This document shows positions 52,097 through 62,163 of a stretch of 64,000 nt of DNA, one piece after another. Position 1 is the first letter of the stretch, and each line of letters starts with the position of its first letter. The stretch covers positions 1 to 64,000 of the forward strand of contig JALWFG010000008.1 of NCBI GenBank assembly GCA_027038965.1, in the 5' to 3' direction. Under the pieces are notes generated by a model. The model saw nothing but the letters and a program-made list of their open reading frames with translations. It made no database searches and was not told the DNA's origin. This DNA comes from Candidatus Desulfofervidaceae bacterium. Its GTDB lineage: Bacteria; Desulfobacterota; Desulfofervidia; Desulfofervidales; Desulfofervidaceae. Both the position numbers and the translations under genes were made by a program.

Positions 52097-52124
52097 GGGG
52101 TGGATGAACCACCCCTTGTTTTTT
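52097..52124 (+). terminator. Rho-independent terminator after ppaC
   Basis: Stem GGGGTGG (52097-52103) / CCACCCC (52109-52115), loop ATGAA, followed by TTGTTTTTT. It ends about 8 bases before the next gene. Confidence 0.85.
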
Positions 52125-52131
52125 ATCTTTT

Positions 52132-53430
52132 ATGATGCGTTTGTCTTTTTTGCCCAAAGGGCGTCTTTTTAAATGGGGAGTTTTGTTCTGTTTTTCTCTT
52201 TTGCTAATCTGGGTTTGTCTATTTTTTGATATTAGAGGCCGCGGTATATCTGCCTGTTCTCAGCCGTTTGACTATTTCCAATGGAAAGAAAATGAGCTCC
52301 ACCAGCAAAAGGTAATTGCCTATACTTTTAGGAAAAATGATTTCCTATACGAATTGCTTGTCAAAAAATACCAGGTTCCACCTTCTACGGCTTACACCTT
52401 GATTCAGAGCATAAAAAAAAGGTTTTCGGTTAAGGAAATAAGACCTGGCTGTAAACTGCTTTTGGTCTTTAAAAATAACCGGTTACAAAGATGTATCCTG
52501 TGCCCTCACCTTAGTAAAAATTTTATCTTTTCCCTTACCCCTCTGGGAATTGTTTCCTGTATTCAGACTTCGGACAAACATATCTTCTTGGCAAAGGCCG
52601 AGGGACAAATTGAGGGCAATCTTTACAATTCAGCCTTAAAAAACAAAATCGACCCTGCCCTTGTGTTGGAATTGGCTGACATCTTTGCCTGGGATATAAA
52701 CTTTTTTACCGATATTCGTTCTGGGGATACCTACCGGTTTATCTACGAAAAGGTCTATATAGACGGCCAATTTGTGCACTATGGGCGCATTTTAGCGGCT
52801 GAATTTGTTAACCAAGGAGAAACTCATAAGGCGTTTTATTTTGAAAACCCTGAAGGGGAAGGTGACTATTATAATGAAAATGGAAAGTCTTTACGTAAGG
52901 CCTTTTTAAAGGCCCCCCTTCATTATAAGCGCATCAGCTCCTACTTTACCTATCATCGTTTCCATCCCATTTTAGGAATCGTTCGTCCTCATCTGGGTAT
53001 TGATTACGCCGCCCCTATTGGCACCCCTGTCAGGGCTATTGCGGATGGACGTATTGTCTATATCGGATGGCGAGGGGGATACGGAAAGTTTATTAAGATT
53101 CAGCACAACCACATATATGCCAGCACTTATGGACATCTATCTCGGTTCTCCAAGGGATTGCGACGGGGAAGTCGAGTCAGACAAGGACAAGTCATCGGTT
53201 ATGTAGGCATGACCGGACTGGCCACAGGCCCCCATTTAGACTTTCGCTTTATCAAAAACGGCCATTTTGTGAATTATCTTAAATTCCGGTCCCCTGCCGG
53301 AAGACCCTTACCTCAAAAGCTGTTGCCTATATTCAAAAAACGAGTAGCAAAACTAGAAAAACTGCTTAACTCACAAGTTCGGTTCGCTCATTTAACTCTG
53401 GACGAAGTGATTGGCAATCGCTTCAATTAA
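52132..53430 (+). CDS. M23-family murein endopeptidase, membrane-anchored
   Basis: 432 residues. One N-terminal membrane helix (about 12-32), an opacity/LysM-like region with IDPALVLELADIFAWDINFFTDIRSGDTYRFIYEK, and a LytM/M23 domain (about 265-400). Zinc motif HLGIDYAA gives His and Asp ligands; YGHLSRFSKG follows; the last motif reads GPHLDFRF, where HxH is usual, so the second His is replaced by Asp. It resembles MepM-type cell-wall endopeptidases that open peptidoglycan for growth. No ribosome binding site is seen before ATG 52132; it starts shortly after the ppaC terminator. Confidence 0.85.
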   Translation: MMRLSFLPKGRLFKWGVLFCFSLLLIWVCLFFDIRGRGISACSQPFDYFQWKENELHQQKVIAYTFRKNDFLYELLVKKYQVPPSTAYTLIQSIKKRFSVKEIRPGCKLLLVFKNNRLQRCILCPHLSKNFIFSLTPLGIVSCIQTSDKHIFLAKAEGQIEGNLYNSALKNKIDPALVLELADIFAWDINFFTDIRSGDTYRFIYEKVYIDGQFVHYGRILAAEFVNQGETHKAFYFENPEGEGDYYNENGKSLRKAFLKAPLHYKRISSYFTYHRFHPILGIVRPHLGIDYAAPIGTPVRAIADGRIVYIGWRGGYGKFIKIQHNHIYASTYGHLSRFSKGLRRGSRVRQGQVIGYVGMTGLATGPHLDFRFIKNGHFVNYLKFRSPAGRPLPQKLLPIFKKRVAKLEKLLNSQVRFAHLTLDEVIGNRFN

Positions 53431-54912
53431 GGCATCTATTGTGTATTTCGAAGGCATAATATCCACTCTTAAGCCAAACTCTCTTGCTGTATCGGCTGTA
53501 ATGGGTCCAATGCAAGCAACCTTCACCTTATCTAACAAATCTACCAAGTCTTTAGGAGAAACAAGTTTGGCCAAATGTTTCACTGTAGAAGAGCTAGTAA
53601 AGGTAATAACATCTATCCCTTCTGATATAATCCTTTCTAATTCTTCCTTTTTGTCCTCAGGTACAACGGTTTCATAAACGGTTACCACATCAACCTTGGC
53701 CCCTGCTTTTTGTAAGGTCTCTGGTAATACATCTCGAGCCAACCTTGCTCTGGGGATAATAATTCTTTTGTCCTTCAAATCGTCCTTTAAAAGGGCCTCT
53801 GCAAGGGATTCGGCCCGATATTCATCAGGCATCAGGTCTGGTTTGATTCCCCATGCCAAAAGGGCTTGAGCCGTTTTTTCTCCAATCACTCCAAATTTCA
53901 AATGGCTTAAGGCCCGCACATCATAGCCCAAGGATTCCAAACGTTTTCTAAAGTAGATTACCCCATTCACGCTTGTAAACAAGCACCAATCATAAAAAGA
54001 CAAATTTTTGATAGCAGTATCCACCGGACGCCGGTCTTTAGCAGGTACAATCTTAATGGTAGGAATCAAATAGCATCTGGCCCCAAGGGCTTGTAATCCC
54101 TTCATCATGGCACTGGCCTGGGCCTGAGCCCGAGTAATCAAAATCCGCTTACCAAAAAGGGGCTTGGTTTCCCACCAGTTTAAAATCTGTCTCAATTTTA
54201 CTACGTTTCCCACCACAATAATTGCAGGCGGTTTAAGGCCTTTTTTTCTCGCCAAGTCAGCAATATTATCTAAATTCCCAATCAAAACCTCTTGTTCTGG
54301 CAAGGTTCCCCAACGAATAACTGCCACAGGGGTATCTGGAAGGCGACCATAACGTTTAAGCTGTTCGGCAATGAAGGGCAAACGCCCTACCCCCATTAGG
54401 AAGACAATTGTATCCACACCCTTTGCCAAATGCTCCCAGTCAATAGAAGACTCATGCTTAGTAGGATCTTCATGCCCAGTAACAAAGGCCACTGAGGAGG
54501 CACAGGCCCGATGGGTCAAGGGGATTCCAGCGTAGGCAGGGACAGCAATGGCTGAGGTAATGCCAGGCACGATTTCAAAGTCAATACCTGCTTTAACCAA
54601 CTCCTCCGCCTCTTCTCCCCCTCGTCCAAAAATAAAGGGGTCTCCCCCCTTTAAACGCACCACAACATAACCTTCCTGGGCCTTTCTTACCAACAAGGCA
54701 TTGATTTCTGGCTGTGGTAAGGTGTGACGCCCAGCCGTTTTTCCCACATAAATTTTTTCTGCCTGAGGGGCATAACTCAAAAGGGTTTCATGGGCCAAAT
54801 AGTCATAAATAACCACATCTGCCTCACCCAAAAGGCGCTTGGCCTTTAAGGTAAGGAGTTCTGGGTCCCCAGGACCGGCACCAACTAGATAAACCTTAGC
54901 TGTTTTTGGCAT
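53392..54912 (-). CDS. cobA/hemD: Uroporphyrinogen-III C-methyltransferase / uroporphyrinogen-III synthase fusion
   Basis: 506 residues with two enzymes. Residues 1 to about 250 are SAM-dependent uroporphyrinogen-III methyltransferase: VYLVGAGPGDPELLTLKA, RLKGGDPFIFGRGGEEAEEL, VPGITSAIAVPAYAGIPLTHR. Residues about 255-506 are HemD, which closes the tetrapyrrole ring (GKRILITRAQAQA, FTSVNGVIYFRKRL, TFTSSSTVKHL). Together they take hydroxymethylbilane to precorrin-2 for siroheme, heme d1 or cobalamin. Overlaps hemC by 17 bases, giving a short tetrapyrrole operon. The end overlaps the convergent peptidase gene. Confidence 0.93.
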   Translation of the reverse strand: MPKTAKVYLVGAGPGDPELLTLKAKRLLGEADVVIYDYLAHETLLSYAPQAEKIYVGKTAGRHTLPQPEINALLVRKAQEGYVVVRLKGGDPFIFGRGGEEAEELVKAGIDFEIVPGITSAIAVPAYAGIPLTHRACASSVAFVTGHEDPTKHESSIDWEHLAKGVDTIVFLMGVGRLPFIAEQLKRYGRLPDTPVAVIRWGTLPEQEVLIGNLDNIADLARKKGLKPPAIIVVGNVVKLRQILNWWETKPLFGKRILITRAQAQASAMMKGLQALGARCYLIPTIKIVPAKDRRPVDTAIKNLSFYDWCLFTSVNGVIYFRKRLESLGYDVRALSHLKFGVIGEKTAQALLAWGIKPDLMPDEYRAESLAEALLKDDLKDKRIIIPRARLARDVLPETLQKAGAKVDVVTVYETVVPEDKKEELERIISEGIDVITFTSSSTVKHLAKLVSPKDLVDLLDKVKVACIGPITADTAREFGLRVDIMPSKYTIDALIEAIANHFVQS

Positions 54913-55828
54913 AAATTTCTTCCAAGACCTCCTTCGCCCCTTTTTCTAAAAGAATTTCCGCCAATCTCTTACCCAAATCTTCAGCCTCTTTGGCGTCTCC
55001 TTCTAAAACCTCTTTAAAAAATCTCTTTCCCTCTATGTCCGCCACCAAACCCGTAACCTGAAGCCTATTTTCTCTTAGAACCGCATAAGCGGCAATGGGA
55101 ACTTGACATCCACCTTCCAATCTGGCCAAAAAGGCCCGTTCGGCCTTGGTAGTAATAGCCGTAGCCTTATCGTTCAAAGGAGCAACAAAATCAAGCCATT
55201 CCTTTTGAGCCCTGATTTCGATGCCCAACGCCCCTTGACCAATGGCAGGAATCATTATTTGAGGCGAAATGCAAGAGGTAATCCTGTCTGACATCCCCAT
55301 GCGTTTAAGCCCAGCCGCAGCTAGAATAATGGCATCTAAGTTCATTTCTTTAAGCTTTCGCAGTCTTGTATCTACATTACCTCGTAGAGGCACAATGTGG
55401 AAAGAAGGATGTAAATGCAGAAGCTGGGCTTGGCGTCTTAGGCTACTCGTCCCAATTCGGGCGTTTAAAGGCAATTCAGAAATATCTGAATACTTATACG
55501 AAATAAACGCATCCCGGGGGTCTTCCCTTTTGGAAATGGCCCCTAAGCAAAGCCCGTTAGGCAACAATGAAGGAACATCCTTAAGGCTATGTACGGCTAG
55601 GTCTATTTCTTCATTCAAAAGGGCCTCTTCAATTTCTTTTACAAAAAGCCCTTTTCCACCAACCTTAGCCAAGGGAACGTCTAAGATTTTGTCTCCTTTT
55701 GTCTTTATTTTAACAATCTCTACTTGAAGGCCAGGATAAACCTCACCCAACTGCTCCGCAACCCATTGGGCTTGCCTTACGGCAAGGGCACTTCCCCTTG
55801 TGCCAATTCGAACCAATTTGGTACCCAT
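54896..55828 (-). CDS. hemC: Porphobilinogen deaminase (hydroxymethylbilane synthase)
   Basis: 310 residues. Joins four porphobilinogens into hydroxymethylbilane. Signatures: RIGTRGSALAVRQAQWVAE at the N-terminus, AVHSLKDVPS, IGTSSLRRQAQLL and the dipyrromethane cofactor Cys in EGGCQVPIAAYA near residue 240. ATG 55828 with AGGAG eight bases upstream is preferred to GTG 55837. First gene of the hemC-cobA/hemD operon. Confidence 0.94.
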   Translation of the reverse strand: MGTKLVRIGTRGSALAVRQAQWVAEQLGEVYPGLQVEIVKIKTKGDKILDVPLAKVGGKGLFVKEIEEALLNEEIDLAVHSLKDVPSLLPNGLCLGAISKREDPRDAFISYKYSDISELPLNARIGTSSLRRQAQLLHLHPSFHIVPLRGNVDTRLRKLKEMNLDAIILAAAGLKRMGMSDRITSCISPQIMIPAIGQGALGIEIRAQKEWLDFVAPLNDKATAITTKAERAFLARLEGGCQVPIAAYAVLRENRLQVTGLVADIEGKRFFKEVLEGDAKEAEDLGKRLAEILLEKGAKEVLEEIYAKNS

Positions 55829-55854
55829 CCAAGGCACTCCTAACGACAGCTAGC

Positions 55855-56064
55855 TCAGCTAAAGGAAGAACACGTACTACAGCTGTTTGCCTTTATTGAG
55901 GTGTTACTTCTGCCACTTTCTGCCCCAAAACTAAACTTGCAGGCAGAAATCAAGCGGCTTAAGTTTTTACTCTTACATTTGGGGCAAGTTACTTCTTCCT
56001 TGCCTATTAGCAAATACTCAAACTGGTGCCCACAATCCTCACATCTATATTCGTAAATAGGCAT
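55855..56064 (-). CDS. FmdB-family zinc-ribbon protein
   Basis: 69 residues. Begins MPIYEYRCEDCGHQFE, the diagnostic opening of FmdB-type putative regulatory proteins, with a zinc ribbon Cys8/Cys11 and Cys27/Cys30. The tail is Ser/Cys-rich (SCSTCSSFS). Role unknown; related genes flank formamidase and many unrelated operons. ATG 56064 with AGGAGGTG upstream is preferred to a TTG one codon earlier. Lies 26 bases upstream of hemC and probably shares its transcript. Confidence 0.85.
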   Translation of the reverse strand: MPIYEYRCEDCGHQFEYLLIGKEEVTCPKCKSKNLSRLISACKFSFGAESGRSNTSIKANSCSTCSSFS

Positions 56065-56222
56065 CAACGCACCTCCTAGTGTTTTTCCAACTGATCCAAA
56101 GCAAACAACAGATTTGTAAACGTTTTTTATTAAAAATGCAAGCTTTTTATCAAAATTCTTTTGAACATGTTTATGACGTCTTGGGACATCTCACTCAACC
56201 GCTATCTTACTTTATAAATTTG

Positions 56223-56250
56223 TTGATGCTAGATAGAGCTGTGATATAAT
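56223..56250 (+). promoter_or_regulatory. ribE promoter
   Basis: TTGATG (56223-56228), 16 bases, TATAAT (56245-56250, perfect). The transcript leader is about 80 bases and ends with AAGGAGAGG before the ATG. No FMN riboswitch signature is seen in it. Confidence 0.6.
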
Positions 56251-56336
56251 GGGTTTAAAAAATAGATGGGCAATTAACTAATTTGGCAAGGCAATCTTTT
56301 AAAGTCTATTTCAATTTAACAAGGAGAGGTTAAGTC

Positions 56337-56978
56337 ATGTTTACTGGTCTTGTAGAGGGAAAGGGTAAAGTTGAAGGGCTTAAAAAAAGTTCTCAGGGGA
56401 TGGAACTAAAAATTTGTCCTTTGTTTAAAATGGAAGATTTAAAAATTGGCGACAGCGTTGCAGTAAATGGTGTGTGTCTTACGGTTACTAAAATAGAAAA
56501 TGACTGCTTTTGGGTTCAGCTTTCTCCGGAAACCCTGTCTTGCACTACCTTTAAGGACATCAAACTCGGGAGAAAGGTCAACTTAGAACGGGCCCTCCGC
56601 CTAGGGGATAGATTAGGGGGGCACTTGGTTACAGGACACGTAGATACTGTAGGCACCTTAATAAGATGTCAAAATAGGGGGCAACATAAAATTTTGGAAT
56701 TTTCCCTTGAGCCAAACTGGATGCGCTATGTGGTAGAAAAAGGTTCTATTACTATTGATGGTGTTAGTTTGACTGTAAATCGGTGCCATCAAAGCAGCTT
56801 TGAGATTAACATTATTCCCCATACTGCGGCCATGACTACCTTTGGAGAATTAAAGATAGGTGATAAGGTCAATGTCGAAACCGATTTAATTGGTAAATAC
56901 GTGGCCAAGCTCGTTTCTCCTTGGCAGGAGAAACGAGACCTTACGGTTGACTTTTTAAAAGAATACGGTTTTTTTTAA
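56337..56978 (+). CDS. ribE: Riboflavin synthase alpha subunit
   Basis: 213 residues with two lumazine-binding repeats (about 1-97 and 98-195). Dismutates two 6,7-dimethyl-8-ribityllumazines to riboflavin. MFTGLVEGKGKVEGL, DSVAVNGVCLTVTKI and LGGHLVTGHVDTVG in the first repeat and SITIDGVSLTVNR, NVETDLIGKYVAKL in the second are family landmarks. Single gene with its own promoter and a strong terminator; other rib genes are not in the window. Confidence 0.94.
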   Translation: MFTGLVEGKGKVEGLKKSSQGMELKICPLFKMEDLKIGDSVAVNGVCLTVTKIENDCFWVQLSPETLSCTTFKDIKLGRKVNLERALRLGDRLGGHLVTGHVDTVGTLIRCQNRGQHKILEFSLEPNWMRYVVEKGSITIDGVSLTVNRCHQSSFEINIIPHTAAMTTFGELKIGDKVNVETDLIGKYVAKLVSPWQEKRDLTVDFLKEYGFF

Positions 56979-57028
56979 TGGAATTGAACAAAAAGGGGAA
57001 ATTTTAAAATAAGTCAACCTTTTAGGCT

Positions 57029-57062
57029 GGCTCAGGGGAACACCCCTGAGCCCTTTATTTTA
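57029..57062. terminator. Strong bidirectional terminator between ribE and ppsA
   Basis: Perfect 10-bp stem GGCTCAGGGG (57029-57038) / CCCCTGAGCC (57043-57052), loop AACA, with CTTTATTTT on the right. On the minus strand the stem follows the ppsA stop (57055), so it can serve both convergent genes, although the T run on that side is weaker. Confidence 0.85.
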
Positions 57063-59505
57063 AGCTCTCCTCAATTTTGGCCACTAATAACCTCGTCTTG
57101 ACAACCACATCGGGGTTGAGACTAATGGAATCAACCCCACACTTAACTAAAAACTCAGTAAACTCTGGAAAGTCACTAGGTGCCTGACCACAAATCCCAA
57201 TTTTGCGCCCTCTCTCCTTGGCCGTTTTTATCACTTGGGCAATAAGTCTCTCTACGGCTTCATTTCGTTCATCATAGAGATGAGAAACCAATTCAGAATC
57301 TCTGTCCAAACCCAAGGTTAACTGAGTAAGGTCATTAGAACCAATGGAAAAACCATCAAAAATATCGCAATATTTGTCTGCCAAAATCACATTACTTGGA
57401 ATTTCACACATTACATAAACTTCTAAACCATTCTCTCCTTGAACCAACCCATATTCCTTCATTACCTCTATTACCTTGGCTCCTTCTTCTGGGGTCCGGC
57501 AGAAGGGAACCATTACCTTGATGTTGGTTAAGCCCATCTCATTTCGTGCCTTAAGCAGGGCCTGACATTCCAACCCAAAGGCAGGCTTAAACTTTTCATC
57601 ATAATATCTAGAGGCACCACGCCAACCAATCATAGGGTTATGTTCCTTGGGTTCATAAAGTTGTCCCCCAATGAGATTGGCATATTCGTTGGTCTTAAAA
57701 TCTGAAAGTCTTACAATAACATCATTGGGATAAAAGGCAGCCGCAATGCGTCCTATGCCACAAGCAAGCTTTTCGATAAAGAAATATACCTTATCTTCGT
57801 ATCCGTTAGTCTTTTCATCAATTTGTTTAACAATTTCGGCAATCTCAGGGTTATCCTGTGCCTTCTGTTTCAATTCCTGATAATGAATTAGGGCCAAAGG
57901 ATGAATGCCAATGTGAGAATTAATGATAAACTCCTCTCTGGCCAAACCCACACCATCACAAGGAATCTGCCCTTGGAAAAAGGCCTTTTCAGGAATACCC
58001 ACGTTCATCATAATCTTTGTTTTGGTTTTAGGCAGGCTTTTAAGGTCAAGCTGTTCTACCTCATAAGAAATAAGGCCATCATAAACGTATCCCACTTCAC
58101 CCTCACTACAATCAACTGTCACCTCTTGGCCGTCTTTAATTACTTCTGTCCCATTACCCGTTCCAATTACACAAGGAATACCCAATTCTCTGGAAACAAT
58201 AGCAGCATGGCAAGTTCGCCCTCCACGATTAGTCACAATGGCGGAAGCTACTTTCATAATAGGTTCCCAATCGGGGTCAGTCATATCGGTTACCAATACC
58301 TCGCCCGGCTTAAACTCAGCAATCTTATCTGCAGATTCAATAATATGGGCCTTACCCTGGCCGATTTTATTTCCAATGGAAAGTCCGGTGCAGATTACCT
58401 TACCCTGTTGTTCCAACTCCCAGTATTTCTCCTTCAAAACGTATGTCTCTACAAAAGAATAATCCTTTTGGGAATGGACTGTCTCGGGACGGGCCTGGAC
58501 AATAAAAAAACTTCCTGTGCCTACATTCTTCCCATCTCCGTCTTTGGCCCACTCAATATCCATAGGTTTACCATAATGTTCTTCTATTTTACATGCCCAG
58601 TCGGCCAAAAGTAAAATTTCATCATCCTTTAAAACGTAGCTCTTTTGCTCTTCATCAGAAGTGGGAACATTTCTAACTGATTGTCCATCCTCTGTATAAA
58701 CCATCTTTAACTCTTTACTCCCTACAGTTTTCCCTACAATAGGACGTTTGCCTTGTTTTAAAGTAGGCTTAAATACGTAGTATTCATCTGGATTTACCGC
58801 CCCCTGCACTACATTTTCACCTAAACCATAAGCCGCTGTAATCAAAACCACATCTTTAAAGCCACTTTCGGTGTCAAGGGTGAACATAACCCCTGAACCA
58901 GCGGCATCGCTTCGGACCATTTTTTGAATCGCAATGGAAAGATAAACATCAAAATGACCAAACCCCTTGTCCTCACGGTAGGAAATGGCCCTATTTGTAA
59001 AAAGACTAGCAAAACATTCTTTACATGCCTCTATCAGCCGGTCTTCACCTCTAATATTTAAATATGTTTCTTGTTGTCCTGCAAAAGAGGCATCCGGTAA
59101 ATCCTCGGCCGTGGCCGAAGAACGTACGGCTACATCTACATTTTCAGTACCGTACTTCTCAGATAATTTGTGATAACTTTCTATAATTTGGCCTTTTAAA
59201 TCAGAAGGAAATTCGGCGTTGCGGATTAAAGCCCTTACTTTCTCACCCCGCCTTTGAAGGTCTCTAATATTATGGGTATCTAAACCCTCTAAATTCTTCT
59301 TAATTTCATTTACCAGACCAGCCTTCTCAATGAAATATTTGTATGCTGCAGCCGTAATTGCAAAACCATTAGGGACTTTAATTCCAGCCTGGCTCAACTT
59401 CTGATACATTTCGCCCAGAGAGGCATTTTTCCCTCCTACTAAAGGAACATCATTAATTGAAATCTGTTCAAACCAGAGGATAAAGGGCTTATTGGCATAG
59501 TCCAT
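57055..59505 (-). CDS. ppsA: Phosphoenolpyruvate synthase
   Basis: 816 residues. Makes PEP from pyruvate and ATP for gluconeogenesis. Domains in order: PEP-utilising N-terminal ATP-grasp (1 to about 330; VGGKNASLGEMYQ, AVRSSATAEDLPDASFAGQQET), the swivelling phospho-His domain with GGRTCHAAIVSRELGIPCVIG (His about 430), and the TIM-barrel C-terminal domain (about 470-816; DGVGLAREEFI, SIGSNDLTQLTLGLDRDS, GICGQAPSD). Ribosome binding site AAGGAGG precedes ATG 59505. PEP synthase rather than pyruvate phosphate dikinase by length and C-terminal sequence. Confidence 0.93.
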   Translation of the reverse strand: MDYANKPFILWFEQISINDVPLVGGKNASLGEMYQKLSQAGIKVPNGFAITAAAYKYFIEKAGLVNEIKKNLEGLDTHNIRDLQRRGEKVRALIRNAEFPSDLKGQIIESYHKLSEKYGTENVDVAVRSSATAEDLPDASFAGQQETYLNIRGEDRLIEACKECFASLFTNRAISYREDKGFGHFDVYLSIAIQKMVRSDAAGSGVMFTLDTESGFKDVVLITAAYGLGENVVQGAVNPDEYYVFKPTLKQGKRPIVGKTVGSKELKMVYTEDGQSVRNVPTSDEEQKSYVLKDDEILLLADWACKIEEHYGKPMDIEWAKDGDGKNVGTGSFFIVQARPETVHSQKDYSFVETYVLKEKYWELEQQGKVICTGLSIGNKIGQGKAHIIESADKIAEFKPGEVLVTDMTDPDWEPIMKVASAIVTNRGGRTCHAAIVSRELGIPCVIGTGNGTEVIKDGQEVTVDCSEGEVGYVYDGLISYEVEQLDLKSLPKTKTKIMMNVGIPEKAFFQGQIPCDGVGLAREEFIINSHIGIHPLALIHYQELKQKAQDNPEIAEIVKQIDEKTNGYEDKVYFFIEKLACGIGRIAAAFYPNDVIVRLSDFKTNEYANLIGGQLYEPKEHNPMIGWRGASRYYDEKFKPAFGLECQALLKARNEMGLTNIKVMVPFCRTPEEGAKVIEVMKEYGLVQGENGLEVYVMCEIPSNVILADKYCDIFDGFSIGSNDLTQLTLGLDRDSELVSHLYDERNEAVERLIAQVIKTAKERGRKIGICGQAPSDFPEFTEFLVKCGVDSISLNPDVVVKTRLLVAKIEESLK

Positions 59506-59589
59506 CTTTGTTTTCCTCCTTAACCCAAGAATTTGTTATATCCCTTTTTTTACTGCAAAATAAAACAAAAAGCAAGAAAAAATATCTCT

Positions 59590-62112
59590 TTAAAGATTCC
59601 TTCCACAACAATGTTTGTACTTCTTCCCACTGCCGCAGGGACAAGGGTCGTTGCGCCCAATCTTTTTGCCCTTTCGTCTTATAGGCTGGCGTTTGGCCTC
59701 TCCTTCCCCATGTCTCAATTGCATTTTTTGGGGTTCTTCTGGTCTTAAATCTTGAAGTCCTTCTTCCTGTTTAATTTCTACCCTGAAGAGATTAGCAATT
59801 GTATCCTCTTTAATTCTGTCCACCAGTTGCCCAAACATCATAAAACCTTCTCTTTTATACTCCTGAAGAGGATCTTTTTGTCCATAACCCCGTAGTCCTA
59901 TGCCTTCTCTAAGATGGTCCATGGCCACAAGATGGTCTCGCCAAAGGTTATCAATCACCTGCAAAAAGATATATTTTTCTAAAAAGCGCATATTTTCAGG
60001 GCCAATTATTTTTTCCTTTTCTTCATACTGCTTTTGGACATTTTCCTTAATCAGTTCGGCTAGACGCCTCTGATCATTCAAATCTTCAAGGGCCTCAGAG
60101 TCAATTTTAACCTGGAATATTTGTTCAATTTGGTTTTTAAGCCCTTTTTTATCCCATTCTTCAGGATGTCTGTCCTTAGGACAAAAGTTTTCTACAAGGC
60201 CCTCTGCAATTTCATCAATAATTTCAAGCATAACCTCCTTTAAATTCCCTTCCATGGCCTGACGACGCATTCCATAAATCACTTCCCTCTGTTTATTTAG
60301 GACATCGTCAAATTCAAGCAATTGCTTCCTAATCTCAAAATTATGTGCTTCTACCTTGCGTTGAGCATTTTCAATGGCCTTGGTTACCCATTTATGCTCA
60401 ATAGGTTCTCCCTCTTTCATTCCCAATTTATCCATCATGCCCGACAGTCTTTCTCCTCCAAAGAGACGTAATAAGTCGTCCTCTAGGGAAAGATAAAAAC
60501 GGGAAGAACCCGGGTCTCCCTGTCTTCCAGACCGGCCTCTCAACTGATTGTCAATCCGCCGACTCTCGTGTCGCTCGGTGCCAATGATGTGCAAGCCCCC
60601 AAGTTCTGCCACTCCGTCTCCCAAAACAATATCTGTCCCTCTACCTGCCATATTGGTAGCAATCGTTACCCTTCCCTTTTGCCCAGCCTCGGCTACAATC
60701 TCGGCCTCTTTGGCATGATGTTTAGCATTTAAAACGGCATGAGGGATACCCTCTTTTTTCAACATTCGGCTTAAAAGCTCTGATTTCTCAATAGATACAG
60801 TCCCTACAAGGACAGGCCTTCCTTGTCTATGCAACTCTTTAATTTCTTCAAGCACAGCCTTAAATTTTTCCCTTTCTGTGCGATAGACCACATCAGGATA
60901 GTCAATTCGAATCATCTTTTTATGAGTGGGAATAACCACCACATCTAAATTGTAGATTTCTTTAAACTCAGCCGCTTCGGTATCGGCAGTACCGGTCATT
61001 CCAGCCAGCTTTTCATACATCCGAAAGTAATTTTGAAAGGTTATCGTAGCCAAGGTCTGATATTCACTCTGCACTTCAACTCCTTCTTTGGCCTCAAGGG
61101 CCTGATGGAGGCCTTCACTATACCGCCTACCTGGCATCAAACGCCCAGTAAATTCATCTACAATGACCACCTTACCATCTTTGACAATGTAATCCCGGTC
61201 TTTCTTAAACAGATGGTGGGCCTTTAAGCATTGGTAAATTACATGCAGAACTTCAATAAATCTGGGATCATACAAGTTCTCTATTTTCAAAAGCCTTTCC
61301 ATCTTGGCCACACCAGCTTCAGTCAAAGCCGCTGTCTTTGACTTTTCATCTATGGTAAAATCAACTTCTTTTTTCAGGTGCGGAATCAGGCGATTTATCT
61401 GATAAAAAAGGGCGGTGCTTCGTTCTGCTGGACCTGAGATGATAAGAGGTGTCCGGGCTTCGTCAATAAGGATACTGTCCACTTCGTCTACAATGGCATA
61501 GTAATGATCCCGTTGAACTACATCTTCAAGGTCAAATTTCATATTGTCTCTTAAGTAGTCAAAACCAAACTCATTGTTGGTGCCATAGGTAATGTCTGCC
61601 GCATATGCCTTTTTACGTTCGACATCATCCATATCATGCAAAATTACCCCTACTTCTAGGCCCAAAAAACGATAAATTCCTCCCATCCATTCGCTATCAC
61701 GTCTGGCCAGATAATCATTAACCGTAACAATATGCATTCCCCTTCCTAAAAGGGCGTTTAGATAAGCAGGCATGGTAGCAGCCAGGGTTTTACCTTCGCC
61801 TGTCTTCATCTCGGCGATCTTGCCTTCGTGCAAAACGATGCCCCCAATTATTTGCACATCAAAAGGTCTCTGCCCCAATACTCTTAGAGCTGCCTCTCGG
61901 ACCACAGCAAAGGCCTCAGGCAATATCTCATCCAGACTGGCACCGTTTTCTATTTTTTGTTTGAATTCGACCGTCTTGGCCCTCAAGGCCTCGTCGGTAA
62001 GTTTTCTTATTTTGGGTTCCCATTGATTTACTTTATCTACAATGGGGGCTAGCCGTTTAAGCTCTCGCTCATTTTTGGTCCCTACAATCTTCTTCAGCAA
62101 CTTACCTAACAT
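59590..62112 (-). CDS. secA: Preprotein translocase ATPase SecA
   Basis: 840 residues. Motor of the Sec export pathway. Walker [13 protein letters not shown] (about 101-112), [19 protein letters not shown] (Walker B and following), [12 protein letters not shown] and the C-terminal zinc site [18 protein letters not shown] (four ligands, last 20 residues), which binds SecB and membranes. [23 protein letters not shown] opens the helicase core. GGAGGTATG precedes ATG 62112. Confidence 0.96.
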   Translation of the reverse strand: MLGKLLKKIVGTKNERELKRLAPIVDKVNQWEPKIRKLTDEALRAKTVEFKQKIENGASLDEILPEAFAVVREAALRVLGQRPFDVQIIGGIVLHEGKIAEMKTGEGKTLAATMPAYLNALLGRGMHIVTVNDYLARRDSEWMGGIYRFLGLEVGVILHDMDDVERKKAYAADITYGTNNEFGFDYLRDNMKFDLEDVVQRDHYYAIVDEVDSILIDEARTPLIISGPAERSTALFYQINRLIPHLKKEVDFTIDEKSKTAALTEAGVAKMERLLKIENLYDPRFIEVLHVIYQCLKAHHLFKKDRDYIVKDGKVVIVDEFTGRLMPGRRYSEGLHQALEAKEGVEVQSEYQTLATITFQNYFRMYEKLAGMTGTADTEAAEFKEIYNLDVVVIPTHKKMIRIDYPDVVYRTEREKFKAVLEEIKELHRQGRPVLVGTVSIEKSELLSRMLKKEGIPHAVLNAKHHAKEAEIVAEAGQKGRVTIATNMAGRGTDIVLGDGVAELGGLHIIGTERHESRRIDNQLRGRSGRQGDPGSSRFYLSLEDDLLRLFGGERLSGMMDKLGMKEGEPIEHKWVTKAIENAQRKVEAHNFEIRKQLLEFDDVLNKQREVIYGMRRQAMEGNLKEVMLEIIDEIAEGLVENFCPKDRHPEEWDKKGLKNQIEQIFQVKIDSEALEDLNDQRRLAELIKENVQKQYEEKEKIIGPENMRFLEKYIFLQVIDNLWRDHLVAMDHLREGIGLRGYGQKDPLQEYKREGFMMFGQLVDRIKEDTIANLFRVEIKQEEGLQDLRPEEPQKMQLRHGEGEAKRQPIRRKGKKIGRNDPCPCGSGKKYKHCCGRNL

Positions 62113-62163
62113 TTAAACATACCTCCTGCCCAAAGATAACTTAAATAAACAAAAGTGGCAAGG

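Noticed and set aside
56068-56336. FMN riboswitch before ribE
   Set aside because: The conserved FMN riboswitch segments are absent from the leader.
59533-59748. Plus-strand open frame before and inside the secA end
   Set aside because: Antisense to the conserved zinc-binding C-terminus of SecA; no ribosome binding site or similarity.
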